Counted from the stretch's first letter, positions 23,916-36,559 are shown. The stretch: DNA of 64,000 nucleotides from Castor canadensis (GCF_047511655.1 NC_133398.1:51031638-51095637); one strand, 5' to 3'. The notes: generated by a model not told the origin, from the sequence alone. Numbers and translations: made by a program.

Positions 23916-24027
23916 AAAAAACGAAATCATCAATTACAGAGAGAACGATACATTTTCTTAAGGAAGCCCTGTATTTGCAAAGAGCCACAGCTCAGAACAG
24001 GGAGTAAAATGGAGAGACACCTATGAG

Positions 24028-24308
24028 TAACCAGCCTTTTATTTTTATTTATTTTTGATTTTTAAATTGTCTTATTTTTGTGCTGGGTGGGGGTACATTG
24101 TGGCATTTACTAAAGTTCTTACAATGTATCAAATGTTTCGTACTTGTATTCTCCATCTCCACCATTCTCCTTCATCCCCTTCTCCCTCCCACTCCTGGAA
24201 CAGAAAAATATGGAACTCTTCACAAATTTGTGTGTCATGCTAATCTTCTCTGTATTGTTTCAATTTTAGTATATGGGCTGCCAAGGCAAGCACATAACCA
24301 GCATTTTA
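24028..24308 (-). mobile_element. U6 snRNA/L1 chimeric retropseudogene with target-site duplications
   Basis: Read on the minus strand, a U6-like sequence starts exactly at the U6 5' end (24293). It is followed directly by a 5'-truncated L1 3' end (about 24200 down to 24060) and an A-rich tail (about 24060-24042). Outside this lies the 14-base direct repeat 'taaccagc(c/a)tttta' at 24028-24041 and 24295-24308, with 13 of 14 bases matching. U6 5' end joined to an L1 3' end inside one pair of duplications is the structure known for template switching during L1 target-primed reverse transcription. The L1 part resembles the older 3' UTR at 60.35-60.61 kb and not the younger G-rich family. Confidence 0.88.
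24204..24293 (-). pseudogene. U6 snRNA pseudogene (part of the chimera)
   Basis: The reverse complement begins GTGCTTGCCTTGGCAGC and continues through CATATACTAAAATTG, the ACAGAGAAGATTAGCATG core and the closing TTCCATATTTTT-like end, all characteristic of U6. It spans about 90 bases against about 107 in functional U6. Roughly 14-18 bases just after the TTAGCATG core (the GCCCCTGCGCAAGG region) are missing. C-to-T-type changes at CpG sites indicate age. No U6-type promoter (PSE and TATA) is evident upstream at 24300-24370, as expected for a retrocopy. Confidence 0.92.
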
Positions 24309-24597
24309 GAAGTGATGAAAAGATGCAAAAGATACTAAAATAAGGTGACAACAAAAGAAAGGACAGACGTGTGCAGACCACTGGAGACCAGAGCTAAGCC
24401 AAAGAATTGGCAAAAATGGGTATTTTATAAAAATAAGAAATGAATAAAAGATAAGGGTTGGGAATGAAATCAAATTTACTTCCCTATAGGGGGCTAGAAA
24501 TGAAAGATGGATAAGTACACATGGACTTGAATGTCTTCAGTAGAACTCAAGGAATAGAATGGTACCTTTGGGGGGGTTATTATTGTTATTATTGCTG

Positions 24598-24697
24598 GGG
24601 TTTTTTGGTTTTTTTTGGTGGTTTTGAGGTTTGAACTTAGGGCTTCAATTTTGCTAGATAAGCACTCTACTGCTTGAGCCATGCCCCCAGCTACAAA
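24598..24697 (-). repeat. tRNA-derived (ID-type) SINE, antisense
   Basis: 'gaggtttgaacttagggctt', 'gctagataagcactctactg' and 'cttgagccatgccccca' are the complement of the tRNA-like module, preceded by a T-rich tail. Confidence 0.85.
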
Positions 24698-24724
24698 GCT
24701 ATTTTTCTGTCCTAACACAGGAAT

Positions 24725-24890
24725 GGGAAATAGACCTGTCTATGACCAGTTTCCTTGTCTATAAAATTAAAATGATTATAGTACTATATTATAAACCAGT
24801 GATGAGTGCTAATTGCTTTTATTTATACAATGTGCTCAGACTCATATCTAGCACTTAATATGTGCTCCTTATCTGTTAACTTTTCTGTTA
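24725..24890 (+). repeat. MIR, 3' half
   Basis: 'agtttccttgtctataaaat' and the ending 'tagcacttaatatgtgctcc' match the MIR/L2-type 3' part. Confidence 0.55.
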
Positions 24891-24899
24891 GAATCTGGT

Positions 24900-27800
24900 T
24901 AGAGTATTGTTCTTTAATGTTCTAGATTTGTGAGCAGGAAAAGTGAGGCAATTCCAAGAGAACTGGCCAGGGAACTTTTTCATGTTAGCTCAATTACTCA
25001 CAAGGATGAAGCAAAAATAGCCATTCGCTGGATGATTACACAAAGCATATGACAGCAAATACCCTGAGTTAGAGACAGAACCATTGCTACATGGCACACA
25101 TAGGAGCTGATTACAAGGGCCTACCTTACTTTACTAGTTTCCTGTTTCTCACTGTTTTCAGGGAGTTAAACATTTTCATTTGAATAGCAAAAGTATTTTC
25201 CTAGCAAATAGAAAAATCCTTTGCTCTGTGAAGATAGGGTTCACTCATCTTAGCCAAGTTGCTAGGCTGTAGTGGAATCCTTGCCCCATTCTTCATTGTC
25301 AAACTTGCATTTAGTTTCTTTTTCACTTATTGTATCATCCTCATTGTTAGCTTTTCACCACTTGGTTCTTAGGCAATCCCTAATGATGAAATAATGCTAA
25401 ATTTAGCTGCATGTTTTAGCTATACACAGAGTTTCACTTTGGGCTGTTTCACTGTAAAGAGCCACAAACTAAAGACAAGAGACTCATACACAAAATGAGC
25501 AATAAGAAATATACACACAAGTTAGTGGAAGGGAATGGAGCTGATTTTTATTCAGCTATTTTTATTCAGAATTTGCAGAGAGAATAGACAGGAAAGAAAG
25601 ATATAAGAGGGGATTTATTAAGGGAATTGGCTGACAAAGTTATAGTATGAGAAATCACTTGACAAGCCATCTGTAAGCTGGAGACCTTGGGATGCCAGTC
25701 GCAAAGCTCAGTCCAATTTGGAAGGCTTGGAAGTAGAGAAACTCATGTAGTTCTGTCAGAGGCCAAAGGCCTGAGACCCCCCAGTAGCCACTGCTATAAG
25801 TCATGGAGTCAAACAGACCAGAGATCCTGGAGTTCTGAGGTAGGAGATGTATACTAGTTTGAGGAGAGAAAGAGAGAGAGAGAGAGATGGACAGAGAAAG
25901 AGAGAGAAAGGAGAGAAAACCCTTTTTCCTTGCCTTTTTTGTTCTATCTGGACCTATAGCCAATTGGATGATGTCTGCCTGCATTGATTTTCCCTACTAA
26001 CTCATGTAGAAATTTCCTCTGGAAACATTTCACAGATACACCCAGAAATAATGTTTTACCAGTTCTCTAAGTGTCCCTTTATCCAATCAAGTTGACACCT
26101 ATAAGTAACCATCACAGCCCCTAAGAGCAACTGTGAGAATTAAATAAATCTAGTACGCTTAAATAACTGACTAGTATCTGGAAGGAAAAGCAAAACCAGA
26201 TCAGGGAAAACTGGCATCTGCAACCAAGAAAGCTGATGTGGAGTTTCTAGCAGCCAATATCCCAATGGTACATAACGGGAAATACTCGGTGGATGGCCTT
26301 TGTATGTCCCAGGATTGTCAACCCAGTGTGACAGGGAATATGGATTGGGCAACTTTCTGATCATCTTTGTATATAGAAGGAGAGAAAACTGAAAGAAGTA
26401 TCTTTTCTTCATCAGTTGCAAGGTTCATGGCTAATCCTTATAATAAGCCATCAGCAGGAAGAAAGTGTAAGTGTATTTAATCAAAGTTTATGCAACATGG
26501 GATCCTTCAAAAATAAAGATGCAAAGACTCAGGGAAAATTAGTTTTATGCTTAGGATTAATGAAGTGTACTCAGTTCTATAGTAGTATGATCGCATCAAA
26601 TTGGGGTCTGACCTCACAGTAATAAACTTAAGGGAATTCAGCAAGGCATATTTGTTCAGATTCTTCTTTGGGTCTTTGTGTTTTCATTTCTTTCCTCCAG
26701 CCATAGGGGAGGACATCTGTCCCTTGGGTATTTTATGACCTACTTTTAGGAGAAGAGAACAATGAATTCTTTTATGGCCAGCTCACACACAAAAAAAAGA
26801 GAATGATTCCCTTACTTCTGTGATTTTTCTCAATTACTAGGGTATCATATTTTGGGGAAGCATGTCCTGAACCCCAACATTAGCGAGAATTAGAGCCCAC
26901 AGCAAAGCAATCTATTGACAGCTGGATTTCATAGCAGCAAGAAGAAAAGCTAAAGAACAAGTCTCATCAAAGGGCTGTGACAAGATATCTGAGGTGTGGG
27001 AAAGGATAAAGGAACAGAAAGTTTCTGAAACCTGTGGCGCATTGGTCTTGACAGCATACTCTGCTTCTTCACATCACGTCAGAGGCCCTAAGGCAGATTC
27101 TGCAGATTCTGTCCCGCATCAACTGTTAGCTTGTGGTTACAAAGAAACCAGGTTGGGTGCCAGTAAGGACAAGTAAAGTAGAAAGTGGAAAACAGGAAGA
27201 TAAGTTCTTCCTTTCCCTGAACCAAAGTTTTTCCATTGTGGTTCCCAGGTTTCACAGGAAGTCTCTAAGTTGCTGAGCAAAATTTTCCAGTGTTATTAGA
27301 ACTTTCCATGACCATACCATGTTTTTGGCCAGAATGTTTCTACTTTTCTATGTTCTCTTTACCTCCTGTCCCCATCTTTTTTTCATAACCTTTACCCTAA
27401 GTGTATTCTGGAGCTACCCCATGTTGCTAGCTTTGGTCAGAAAAATATCACATTTGATTTTCTATGATTAAATAAGATAACTAATAGAGGAGAGACTAAT
27501 ATCATAAGCCCATCATACACATCCACCTAATTAACCATATATAGAGAGATACTTGTAAGTAGTATCAGCACTTCTCAAATAATTTGGTTTCAGGACCCAT
27601 TGACACATCTTTAAAATTATGGAGACTTCAAAGTGATTGTGTTTCTGTGTTTCTATGCATTGGTATTTGCAATATTAGAATTTAAAAATTAGAGGGTTTA
27701 AAAAATATTCATTTAAAAAGAAAATACACATATACATGAAAAGTTAATTTGCATTCAAAATTAGAAAATGTAATGAGAAAATAATTTTGTTCATAATTCT

Positions 27801-28640
27801 AACAACAATAAAGTACAAAAAAAATTGAAATAAAATATATTAGAATAAGCATGAGGAAGAATACACAAGATATATAATCAAGCCACTAAAAAATTTTATT
27901 TGAAGACATTTTTTATAATAACCAATAAAATGGCAAGATTCACCATTTATCTTTATGCTTAATATACATTACTGAATACTCAATAAGTAAAAATAAATAT
28001 TTTCTTTGTGGAGTGCTTAGTAAATACTCATTAAGAAGTTAATAAATAATAAATATTTCTTCAATAAGTGAATGTGTATTTCCCAGGTGGGAGACCCAAC
28101 TGTCTTGTTCTAACCTTGTAATCACCTATGGCAGAGTCTGATTTCCCTCCTTAAGTATTTACCTTGTGCTTAAATGTACCTCACTCACTTAAAAAAATAA
28201 TAAGGGAGAAGTTGCTTACTCCTCACTCGTGATCAAGGTGAAAAAAATCAATATCAATTGAAGGAGAAAAGCTATGTAATATTTTTCGTTGGTTTAAGTT
28301 CATCTTAAGTAAATTAAACAACCAAGTGAAGCCAGTCCTGCACAAGTTGCTTATAAATGGCTACTTTGTCTTTACAATAAGTAAAATGCTGGACATACTG
28401 AAAAGCCAGCAACTCTTTTTGGGTTAATAAGTTAGAACATAGGGCAAACTTCTGCCCCCAAGACTGGAGAGACAAACAGGCAAAAACAAGGAGTCACAGC
28501 TTAAGGAGAGAATGGTTTCATGTGTAGAAACTATTGTGTGAACCAATGCTAACATAAGGAAGTTAACATATTGCCCAAGGTTTAGTGTGGACACTTGAGA
28601 ATTAAACCTTCAGGTGACCCAGCCATACAAGGCCCTCACA
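24900..28640. other. Unassigned non-coding DNA with a (GA)n tract
   Basis: No gene is recognised. A purine-rich simple repeat lies at 25861-25918 (ag/gaaag units). Open frames of up to 109 codons (25655-25984) include translated simple repeat and have no recognisable domain. About 27600-28060 is very AT-rich. Confidence 0.45.
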
Positions 28641-28699
28641 CTTTGAATTTTGCTTGGTTCTCACAGTAATCAGAGAAAAATCCACTAGTACTTCTGGTA

Positions 28700-30350
28700 G
28701 AGGGAGAGGAAGTAAAGCCACTTTGTAGTATTCCAGACTCTCTCTCAGGAAAAACCTGCTGGGATTTTACTAGAACCTAACTGATGATGGGTGGTAGTAG
28801 AGGTAGGACCCAACTGCAGCCAGTTCTAGATTTTCACATGGACGAAGGGAAATATCAATTTTAGCTCACCCTGGTTTTCCATGTGGGACCAAAAAATGCC
28901 CATATCCAGCCCATTCTAACCATCCTGACTCTTAACGGGAGTGGAAGGTGTTTGCTGAGAGACAACTTGTAAAGTTCACAGTCCTGAGACTTAGACTCAC
29001 TACAAGATCAAGACTGAAAATTAATCATAGAATTATAGAATACTCTCCCTACCACAACACCTTGCCAACACACTTTTCAAGACCTAACTATAGTAGTAAA
29101 ATTGTAAGGCATAATAAGGAAAACACACACACACACATACAACTTGAAGAGAAAGAGGAAGCATCAGGAAACAGGCATGTCACTGATGTTGGAATTACCA
29201 TACCAGGAATTTTAAAGAACAATGGTTAATATTCTAAGGGCTTTAATGGATAAAGCAGACAGCCTGCAAGAACAGGTGGTCAACATAACCAGGGAGATGG
29301 GAAACCTAAGAGGGAACCAAAAAAGAAGCTGTAGAAATCAAAAACAGTATTACAGCAATGAAAAACGTCTTTCATGGGCTCATTAGTAGACTGGACAAGG
29401 CTAAGAAAAGAATCTCTGAGCTTAAGGATGTATAAATACAAACCTCTAAAGCTGAAAAGCAAAGAAAACAAGGACTGGGGGTGGAGCAGTTGAGAGGGGA
29501 ACCAGGCTAGGATATCCAGGAAATGAGGAACAACTACAAAAGTTGTAATGTACATGTCATGGGAATACCAGAAATGAAAAAAAGAAAAGAACAAAAAAAC
29601 TTTTGAAATAATGACTGATGATCCCCTCAAATTAATATCAGCCATCAAACCACAGATACAGAAAGTCCAGAGAACACCATGCAGGGTAAAAGCCAGGAAA
29701 GCTTTATCTACACACATCATTTTCAAACTACAGAATATCAGAGATAAAGAAAAAGGCTTGAAAGAAACCAGAGACAAAAAATACTTTGCCTATAAACGAA
29801 CAAAGATAAGCCCACTCAGCTTCTCTCCAGAAGACATGCAAACGAGAAGAAAGTAGAATGATTTGTGTCCAGCACTGAGAGAAAACCCTACCAATTTAGA
29901 ATTCTGTACCTTTAAACATGTCCTTCAAAAGCAAAGGAAAGGGCTGGGAATGTGGCTCAGTGGTTGAGTGTTTGCCTAGCAAGCATGAGGCATGCTAGGT
30001 TTGTTCCCTAACATTGCCAAAAAAAAAAAAAAAAAAAGTGAAGGGAAAGTAGTGACTTTCTCAAACAAAAATTTAGAGAATATTTTCTCAGTAGACCAGC
30101 TTTGTAACCAATGCTTAAAAGTTCTTCAAAGAGAAAGAAAGTAATATGTCAGAAACTTGGATCTACATTTAAAAAAAAAAAAGGGAGGAACATCAAAGAA
30201 GGATTAAATGAAGATAAAATATAAAATACTTTTATTTTTCTTATTCTTAATTGACCTGACATAACACTTTATTCAAAATAATAATAGCAACAATGTATTC
30301 AATTATATAGCTTTATACATTATATGTAATATTTGATTAGGACAGTTTTA
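28700..30350 (+). mobile_element. Ancient L1 (L1M/HAL1-type) ORF1 and inter-ORF remnant
   Basis: The blocks 'gggctttaatggataaagca', 'gcctgcaagaacaggtggtc', 'gggctcattagtagactgga' and 'ccagagacaaaaaatacttt' follow old L1 ORF1. Its coiled-coil and RNA-binding region are recognisable as broken pieces at 28948-29229 and 29611-29856. Stops and frame changes are frequent. A SINE has inserted at 29941. Confidence 0.65.
29941..30038 (+). repeat. ID-type SINE with poly(A) tail
   Basis: 'gggctgggaatgtggctcag', 'gagtgtttgcctagcaagca' and an 18-base A run. The element stands alone, without the 7SL-like head. Confidence 0.9.
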
Positions 30351-32511
30351 TAACGTAATTTGAAAATGATGCCTTATCTTTGTTCTTGCTCAAGATTGCT
30401 TTGGCAGTTTATCGTTTTACCTTTTTTCTGCTGAGTCATAAGAATTTTAGGAAATTTTTCTATTTTTGTGAAAAATATAATTGGTATTTTGGTAGGGATT
30501 GCATTGCATCTGTAGATGGCTTTGGGTAGTTTGAACATTTTACCATAATTAATTCTTCCAATTCTTTATCATCTCTCCATTTATTTGTCTCTTCAATTTC
30601 CTTCATAAATATTTTATAGTAATCAATATAGAGTTCTTTCACCTCCCTGGTTAAATTTGTTCCTAAGTATTTTTTCAGCTACTATAAACAGGCTAATTCT
30701 CATACTATCTTGTTTTGATAGTTCATTATTAAGTGTATGGAGATACAGCTGATATGTCTGCTAATTTTATATCCCGCAATTTTACAGAATTTGTTAATTG
30801 GTTTCTAGCAGTTTTTTTGGTACAATCTTTAGGGTTCCCCATATATAAGATCATGTCATCAGCAGATATAATTTTATTTCTTCCTTTCTTATTTGGATGA
30901 TTTTTTTTTCTTGCTAGGAATTCTAGTATCATATTGAATAGACAATAGTAGGCATCCTTGTTCCTAATCTTAGAGGAAAAACTTCTGACTTTTCACCATT
31001 AAGTATAGTGTTACCAGGCCTTGTAATACATAATCTTTTTCATGTTGAAGAACATTTCTTCTGTAACTAATTTGTTGGTAGTTTTTTTTTTTTTTAAAGC
31101 ACGGATGAATGTCGATTTTTGTCAAATACTTTTTCTGTTCCTACTGAAATGATCATTTGATTTTAATCTTGCCTTCTCTTAATGTGGTATATCGCTTGTA
31201 TTGATTTGCATATGCGACATATTCTTACATGACAGGGACAAATTACAAATTCCATTTGATCATAGTACATGATCCTGTTAACATGCTACTGAATTTGGTT
31301 TGTTAATATTTTGTTGAGCATTTTTGTATCTATGTTCATGAAAGATATTAGCCAGAAATTTTCTATTTTTATAGTATGTTTGTATGGTTAATGTTGGTTT
31401 CATAAAACGCATTTGAAAGTGTTATCTACTCTTCAATATTTTGTAAGGTTTGAGAAGGATTGATATTCATTCTTCTTTTAATATTTGGTAGAAACTTCCA
31501 TTAATGCCCTCTAGGTCTGGACTTCTACTGGTGGGAGGTTTAGGATTATTGATCAGCATCATCATTGTGATTATTTGTTCAAATTTTATTTATTAATGAT
31601 TCACTTTTTATAAGGCATATGTTAATAGACACTTGCCCATTTCTTCTTGACTGTCCAGTTTGTTGGTATCCTACTGTTCATAGTAGTCTTGTGATCCTTT
31701 GCAATGCTATGTTATCAGTTGCAATCTCTCCTCTCTAATTTCTTATTTTATTTATTTTTGAGTCTTCTTTTTCTTTTTATTACTCTAGCCAAACAGTTGT
31801 CCGTCTTGTTTATCTTTCCAGAAAACACCAACTCCAGGATGTATCAATTTTTCCTGGTGGAAAAAAGAACCTGTTTTTGTAGTTTCTATTTCATGTATCT
31901 CTGGTGTGGCCTTTATAATTTCCTTCCTCCCTACTAATTACATGCTTAGTTTGTCCTATTCATAGCTCCTTAAGGTTTAAAATTAGGTTGATCATTTTAA
32001 ATCTTTCTTTCATTCTTACGTAGATGTTTATAGCAATAAACTTCCTTCTTTTGAAAAAAAGATTCTCTCTTAGAATTGGTTTTGCTGCATTCCATAAGTT
32101 TTGGTGTTTTGCATTTCCATTTTTGTTTGTCTCAAGGTGTTTTCTAATTTCCCTTTCAATTTCCTTTTTAACTCATTGGTTATTTAGGAGAGTGTTCTTT
32201 AATTTCCATCTATTTGTGAATTTTCTGGTTTTCTTCCTGCTACTGATTTCTAGTTTATATCATCATGTTAAAAATGATACTTGATAGAGTATGATTTCAA
32301 TCTTTTTACATTTGTTAAGACTTGGTTTGTGGACTAAAATATAATCTGTCCTGGAGAATTTCTATGCTCACTTGTTCAATGCTCATCCAACTCTATTCGA
32401 TAGAATGCTCTGGAGATTAATGTGTAGTCAATTTAGTTTAAGGCATAGTTTGGGTCCAGCAAGTGTTATTTTCTATCTGAATTACTTTTTCCATTATCAA
32501 AATGGTGTTGA

Positions 32512-32762
32512 CGTACAGGAAATTAATGTGAGTCAACTCCCTGTATAGCTATCCTTATCTCAACCAGGAACACTTGTTCCTTCCTATTATTGCCTATACT
32601 TTCTCTTCAACAAAATTAGAGATAAGGGCAAAATAGTTTATGCTAGATATTGAGGGGGTAGAAGGGGGGGGCGGAGTGGGTGGTAAGGGAGGGGGTGGGG
32701 GCAGGGGGGAGAAATGACCCAACCTTGTATGCACATATGAATAATAAAACAATTTAAAAAAA
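32512..32762 (+). mobile_element. Short L1 3' UTR insertion nested in the antisense L1
   Basis: These 251 bases of L1 3' UTR run from 'caggaaattaatgtgagtca' through the G-rich tract (32651-32710) to 'gaataataaaac' and an A-rich end. They are flanked by the exact 16-base repeat 'atcaaaatggtgttga' at 32496-32511 and 32763-32778. It carries no coding sequence. Confidence 0.95.
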
Positions 32763-33002
32763 ATCAAAATGGTGTTGAAGTTCCTACTATTATTATTGTA
32801 TTACAGTTTACCTCACTCTTCAGATATTTTAATATTTCTTTTATATATATCTGTGCTCTGTTGTTGGGTGCATATATATTTATAATTATTACATACTCTT
32901 GATGAATTTGCCGTTAGCATTGCATAATGACCTTCTATGTCTTTTAACAGAGTATTGATCTAAAGTCCACTTTTTCCCCTAATGTAAGTACAGCTCCTGA
33001 TG

Positions 33003-33933
33003 TTTTCTTTTTTTTTTTTAATTTTTATTGTTTTATTATTCATATGTGCATACAATGCTTGGGTCGTTTCTCCCCCCTGCCCCCACACCCTCCCTTACCA
33101 CCCACTCCGCCCCATCCCTCTCCCCCCCACCCCCTCAATACCCAGCAGAAACTATTTTGCCCTTATTTCTAATTTTGTTGTAGAGAGAGTATAAGCAATA
33201 ATAGGAAGGAACAAGGGTTTTTGCTGGTTGAGATAAGGATAGCTATACAGGGAGTTGACTTACATTAATTTCCTATGCGTGTATGTTACCTTCTAGGTTA
33301 ATTCTTTTTGATCTAACCTTTTCTCTAGTTCCTGTTCCCCTTTTCCTATTGGCCTCAGATGCTTTTAAGGTATGTGCTTTAGTTTCTCTGTGTTAAGGGC
33401 AACAAATGCTAGCTTTTATCATGTGCTCAAAGTCCAATCCCGTTGTTGTGTTTGCCCTTGATCTAATGTCCACATATGAGGGAGAACATACAATTTTTGG
33501 TCTTTTGGGCCAGGCTAACCTCACTCAGAATGATGTTCTCCAATTCCATCCATTTACCAGCGAATGATAACATTTCATTCTTCTTCATGTCTGCATAAAA
33601 TTCCATTGTGTATAGATACCACATTTTCTTAATCCATTCATCAGTGGTGGGGCATCTTGGCTGTTTCCATAACTTGGCTATTGTGAATAGTGCTGCAATA
33701 AACATGGGTGTGCAGGTGCCTCTGGAATAACCTGTGTCACAGTCTTTTGGGTATATCCCTAAGAGTGGTATTGCTGGATCAAATGGTAGATCGATGTCTA
33801 GCTTTTTAAGTAGCCTCCAAATTTTTTTCCAGAGTGGTTGTACTAGTTTACATTCCCACCAACAGTGTAAGAGGGTTCCTTTTTCCCCGCATCCTCGCCA
33901 ACACCTGTTGGTGGTGGTGTTGCTGATTCTTTT
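33003..33933 (-). mobile_element. 5'-truncated L1, antisense, nested; long ORF2 C-terminal frame
   Basis: The minus-strand frame 33463-33942 (159 codons) encodes the ORF2 C-terminus with '[19 protein letters not shown]' and the final 'FSLICGH', closely like the young copy at 9026. Poly(T) at 33007-33019 marks the 3' end, followed by the C-rich complement of the 3' UTR G tract (33070-33135). The first residues of that frame come from the flanking old L1. The flanking direct repeat is short or altered ('ttctttt' at about 33005-33011 and 33927-33933). Confidence 0.9.
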
Positions 33934-34559
33934 GGCTACCATTTGTAGGGAATAACTTTTCCCATCACTTTTTGAATATGTGTTCCCTTAAAGCTCTTGA
34001 AGTGAATCTCTGGTATACAGCATTTGAAAAAAAAAAGTTTTCAGTTGCTCTATATTTTCTGTTGGAGAATTTAAGTCCATTTACATTTAAAGAAATTATT
34101 GGTAAGTAAGGACTTACGATTGCTATTTTGTTAATTGCTTTCTGATTAACTGATTATTTTTATTTCCTTTCTTTCTCTATTATCTTCCTAAGTGATTTGA
34201 TGATTTTCTGTAGTAGTATGTTTTCCTTCCTTTCTTTATCTTTTGTGTATGAAACATAAGATTTTACTTTATGCTAAGCACAAGTCTTACACAAATTATC
34301 TTGTTGCTACAACAGTCTATTTTAAGCTGATAACAGCTTAATTCAATTGCATATAAAATCTCTATACATTTATTCCTCCAGACACCTTTAATGATCTTGG
34401 CATTATTTTTTATATTGCGTATCCATTAACACATTTTAAATGTAATCATTTCATAATTTTTGTTTTACCCTTTATACTGGAATTATAGATGGTTAACATA
34501 CCACCATTACAATATCAGCATACCTAATTTTGACTACATACCTTTACAGTGAGTTTTAT

Positions 34560-35600
34560 CCTTTACAGCTGTACTTTGAACTAATGGAGCTATCCAATCT
34601 TAGATGTTGAATCCCCACAACTTTCAGCTACAAAAACACTTTTCTTTATAATTAGTCTGCTTGAAGCAGATATTTTGTAGTAAGAAAAACTGGACTCATA
34701 CACCATCTGAAATGAGAATTAGTCAGAGAATGGCACATAGTAAGTACTCAAAAATGGTAATTAGTATTATTTCTACTATTACCACTACTGTTGTTCTAAT
34801 TCTATTAGATTATGAACCCTGTGAGGGCTATTTCAGCACAGAGGATAAGAGGCCACTAGATGTGGCAGCAAGGGGAGGACCACTGCTGCCCCTGGGGAGA
34901 TCAACTCTATATGAGGTTGCACGTCATCTTGGAAGAGCAGGCTCCAGTGAACAGACCCCTTGGGTTATTGCCCTTCTGAGTAAAATGTGCCATCACTAGG
35001 TTGCCTGGCCTCTGAAGCTCCTTGGATTGGTCTTAGTGCCAGGGATGATTCCAGGCCAACTTAACCACTGACATAACACTAGACATCACAAATGGAACAG
35101 CCGAGAAATGATTTTGCTTTTCAAAAACCCTCATAGTTTTGGAACTTGTTTTAGGAAACTCACTTTTTGTAAAACCCATGTAATGACTGAGTTTCTGCAA
35201 AGAGGTGGCATGCAAAGGCCAAAGGCTGGAGAGAATGAAACTCACAGAAAAAGCAAAGTAACCCGAAGAGCTGAGGCTTGTTTTCTCTTTTGTGTAGTGT
35301 AGATTAGTCAATTACAATGAATATATATTCAAAAACCACATAAAATTTTAAAAGGGGAAGAAATCACTGGTGACTTACAAGCCAAACAAAATGACTGTTA
35401 AATGGTATATTTCCTTTTATTAATTTCTCTACATATTTTACATAGGTGTGTTGTACCATTTTATGTCATCTTTTTCAATATAACTAGGTATTTGTTTTTT
35501 AAATGACATACATTATTTGTACATATTTATGTGGGAGAGTGTGGTAATCATTATATAACATATAATGTTTAATGATTAAGGCAGGATAATTAACATTCCA
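34560..35600. other. Unassigned non-coding DNA, possible L2/MIR tail
   Basis: About 34725-34800 ('gcacatagtaagtactcaaa') resembles an L2/MIR 3' end. I recognise nothing else. The 112-codon frame at 34661-34999 partly overlaps that relic and is not supported as a gene. Confidence 0.45.
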
Positions 35601-35604
35601 CTTA

Positions 35605-35980
35605 TGTTAGTCAGTTTTCCATTACTATAACAAATATCTGAGACAATTAATCTATAAAGAGAAAAGCTTTATTTGGGCTCACAATTCTGGGTTCTGGTCT
35701 GTAATTGAATCGCCCTATTGCCTTGGGGCCTCTGGTGGTCAGTACATCATGGCAGGAGGGTGTGTGCTGGAGCAAAACTGCTCACTTCATGGTCAGGGAG
35801 CGAAAGCAAGGAGAGGGCCAGGGCCCCAAAATCCCCTTCACAACCACATCTCCAATGACCTAAAGGCCCACCTACTAAGGGTCTACCACCTCTTGTAGGC
35901 TTAGTGTCACTCTGGGGATCAAGACTTTAACTTATGGGCCTTTCAGAGACATTTAGCACACCACATCCTAAAACGTTTAT
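35605..35980 (+). repeat. Ancient interspersed repeat ('ttttccattactataacaaa' type)
   Basis: The opening 'tgttagtcagttttccatta', the 'cacaattctgggttctggtc' middle and the ending 'tcaagactttaacttatggg' parallel the copies at 1.3, 49.5 and 60.3 kb. It appears nearly full length. Confidence 0.65.
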
Positions 35981-36559
35981 CACTCCTTTGTGTTGGGGAA
36001 TTTCTTCTATTCCTTTATAAAACATACAATAAATTGTTGTGAACTATAATCTCCCTCCTGTGCTATAGATCACTAGATATAAATAATATGTGTTCATTAT
36101 AGAAAAAATTAAATGGGAATAAAAAAGGAAAGACGAAAATTTGCTAACATACATTAAATGATCTCAAATAAAATGTACTAAATTATGAATACACCTAATG
36201 ACCCAATGTTTAAGGTATCTTCCTATTGTGGGGGAAGCCCCACATGAAATCATTTCTAACAGTACAAAGGGAAAAGGGAAATACTTTTCTTTTATCATCA
36301 CCCCTCTCATTATTTTTCCTTCACATAATGGCTGTTACTATTTGGGCAAATGTAATGCAGAAAAAGATGACATGCATGTGTCAAAATACACATGTATGCC
36401 TTTCTATGAATTTACAGAAAAATGGTAATACTATACCCATTAGCATATGTATTGCTCTTTTCACTCTATATATTTGTGACATAGGTCCCTATCAGCTAAC
36501 CTTCCTTTTTAATGGCTCCATAGTATTCCATTTTGTTTGAACCATAGTACTACTAATCA

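Larger units (their letters stand above)
30370..34560 (-). mobile_element. Large ancient antisense L1 (ORF2 and upstream), split by two younger L1 insertions
   Basis: On the minus strand the pieces read as L1 ORF2. 'MILEFLARK' and 'SADDMILYMGNPKD' (RT region, 30729-30932) and 'MKELYIDYYKIFMKEIEE' (30460-30642) are recognisable. The antisense text 'aatgtggtatatcgcttgta' and 'ttgatttgcatatg' is typical. It continues at 32779-33002 and 33934-34560 on either side of the nested insertions. The RT catalytic ADD is still readable although the gene is full of stops. Confidence 0.85.

Noticed and set aside
29280-29777. 165-codon minus-strand open frame
   Set aside because: It is the antisense shadow of an old L1 ORF1 remnant, and its hydrophobic residues come from the reverse complement of A-rich coding sequence.
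28700-34560. A single L1 inverted by twin priming (sense ORF1, antisense ORF2)
   Set aside because: The order of parts does not fit the twin-priming product, and the two pieces may come from different elements.
34661-34999. 112-codon frame as a gene upstream of IFNB1
   Set aside because: It overlaps an L2/MIR-like relic and has no recognised motif.
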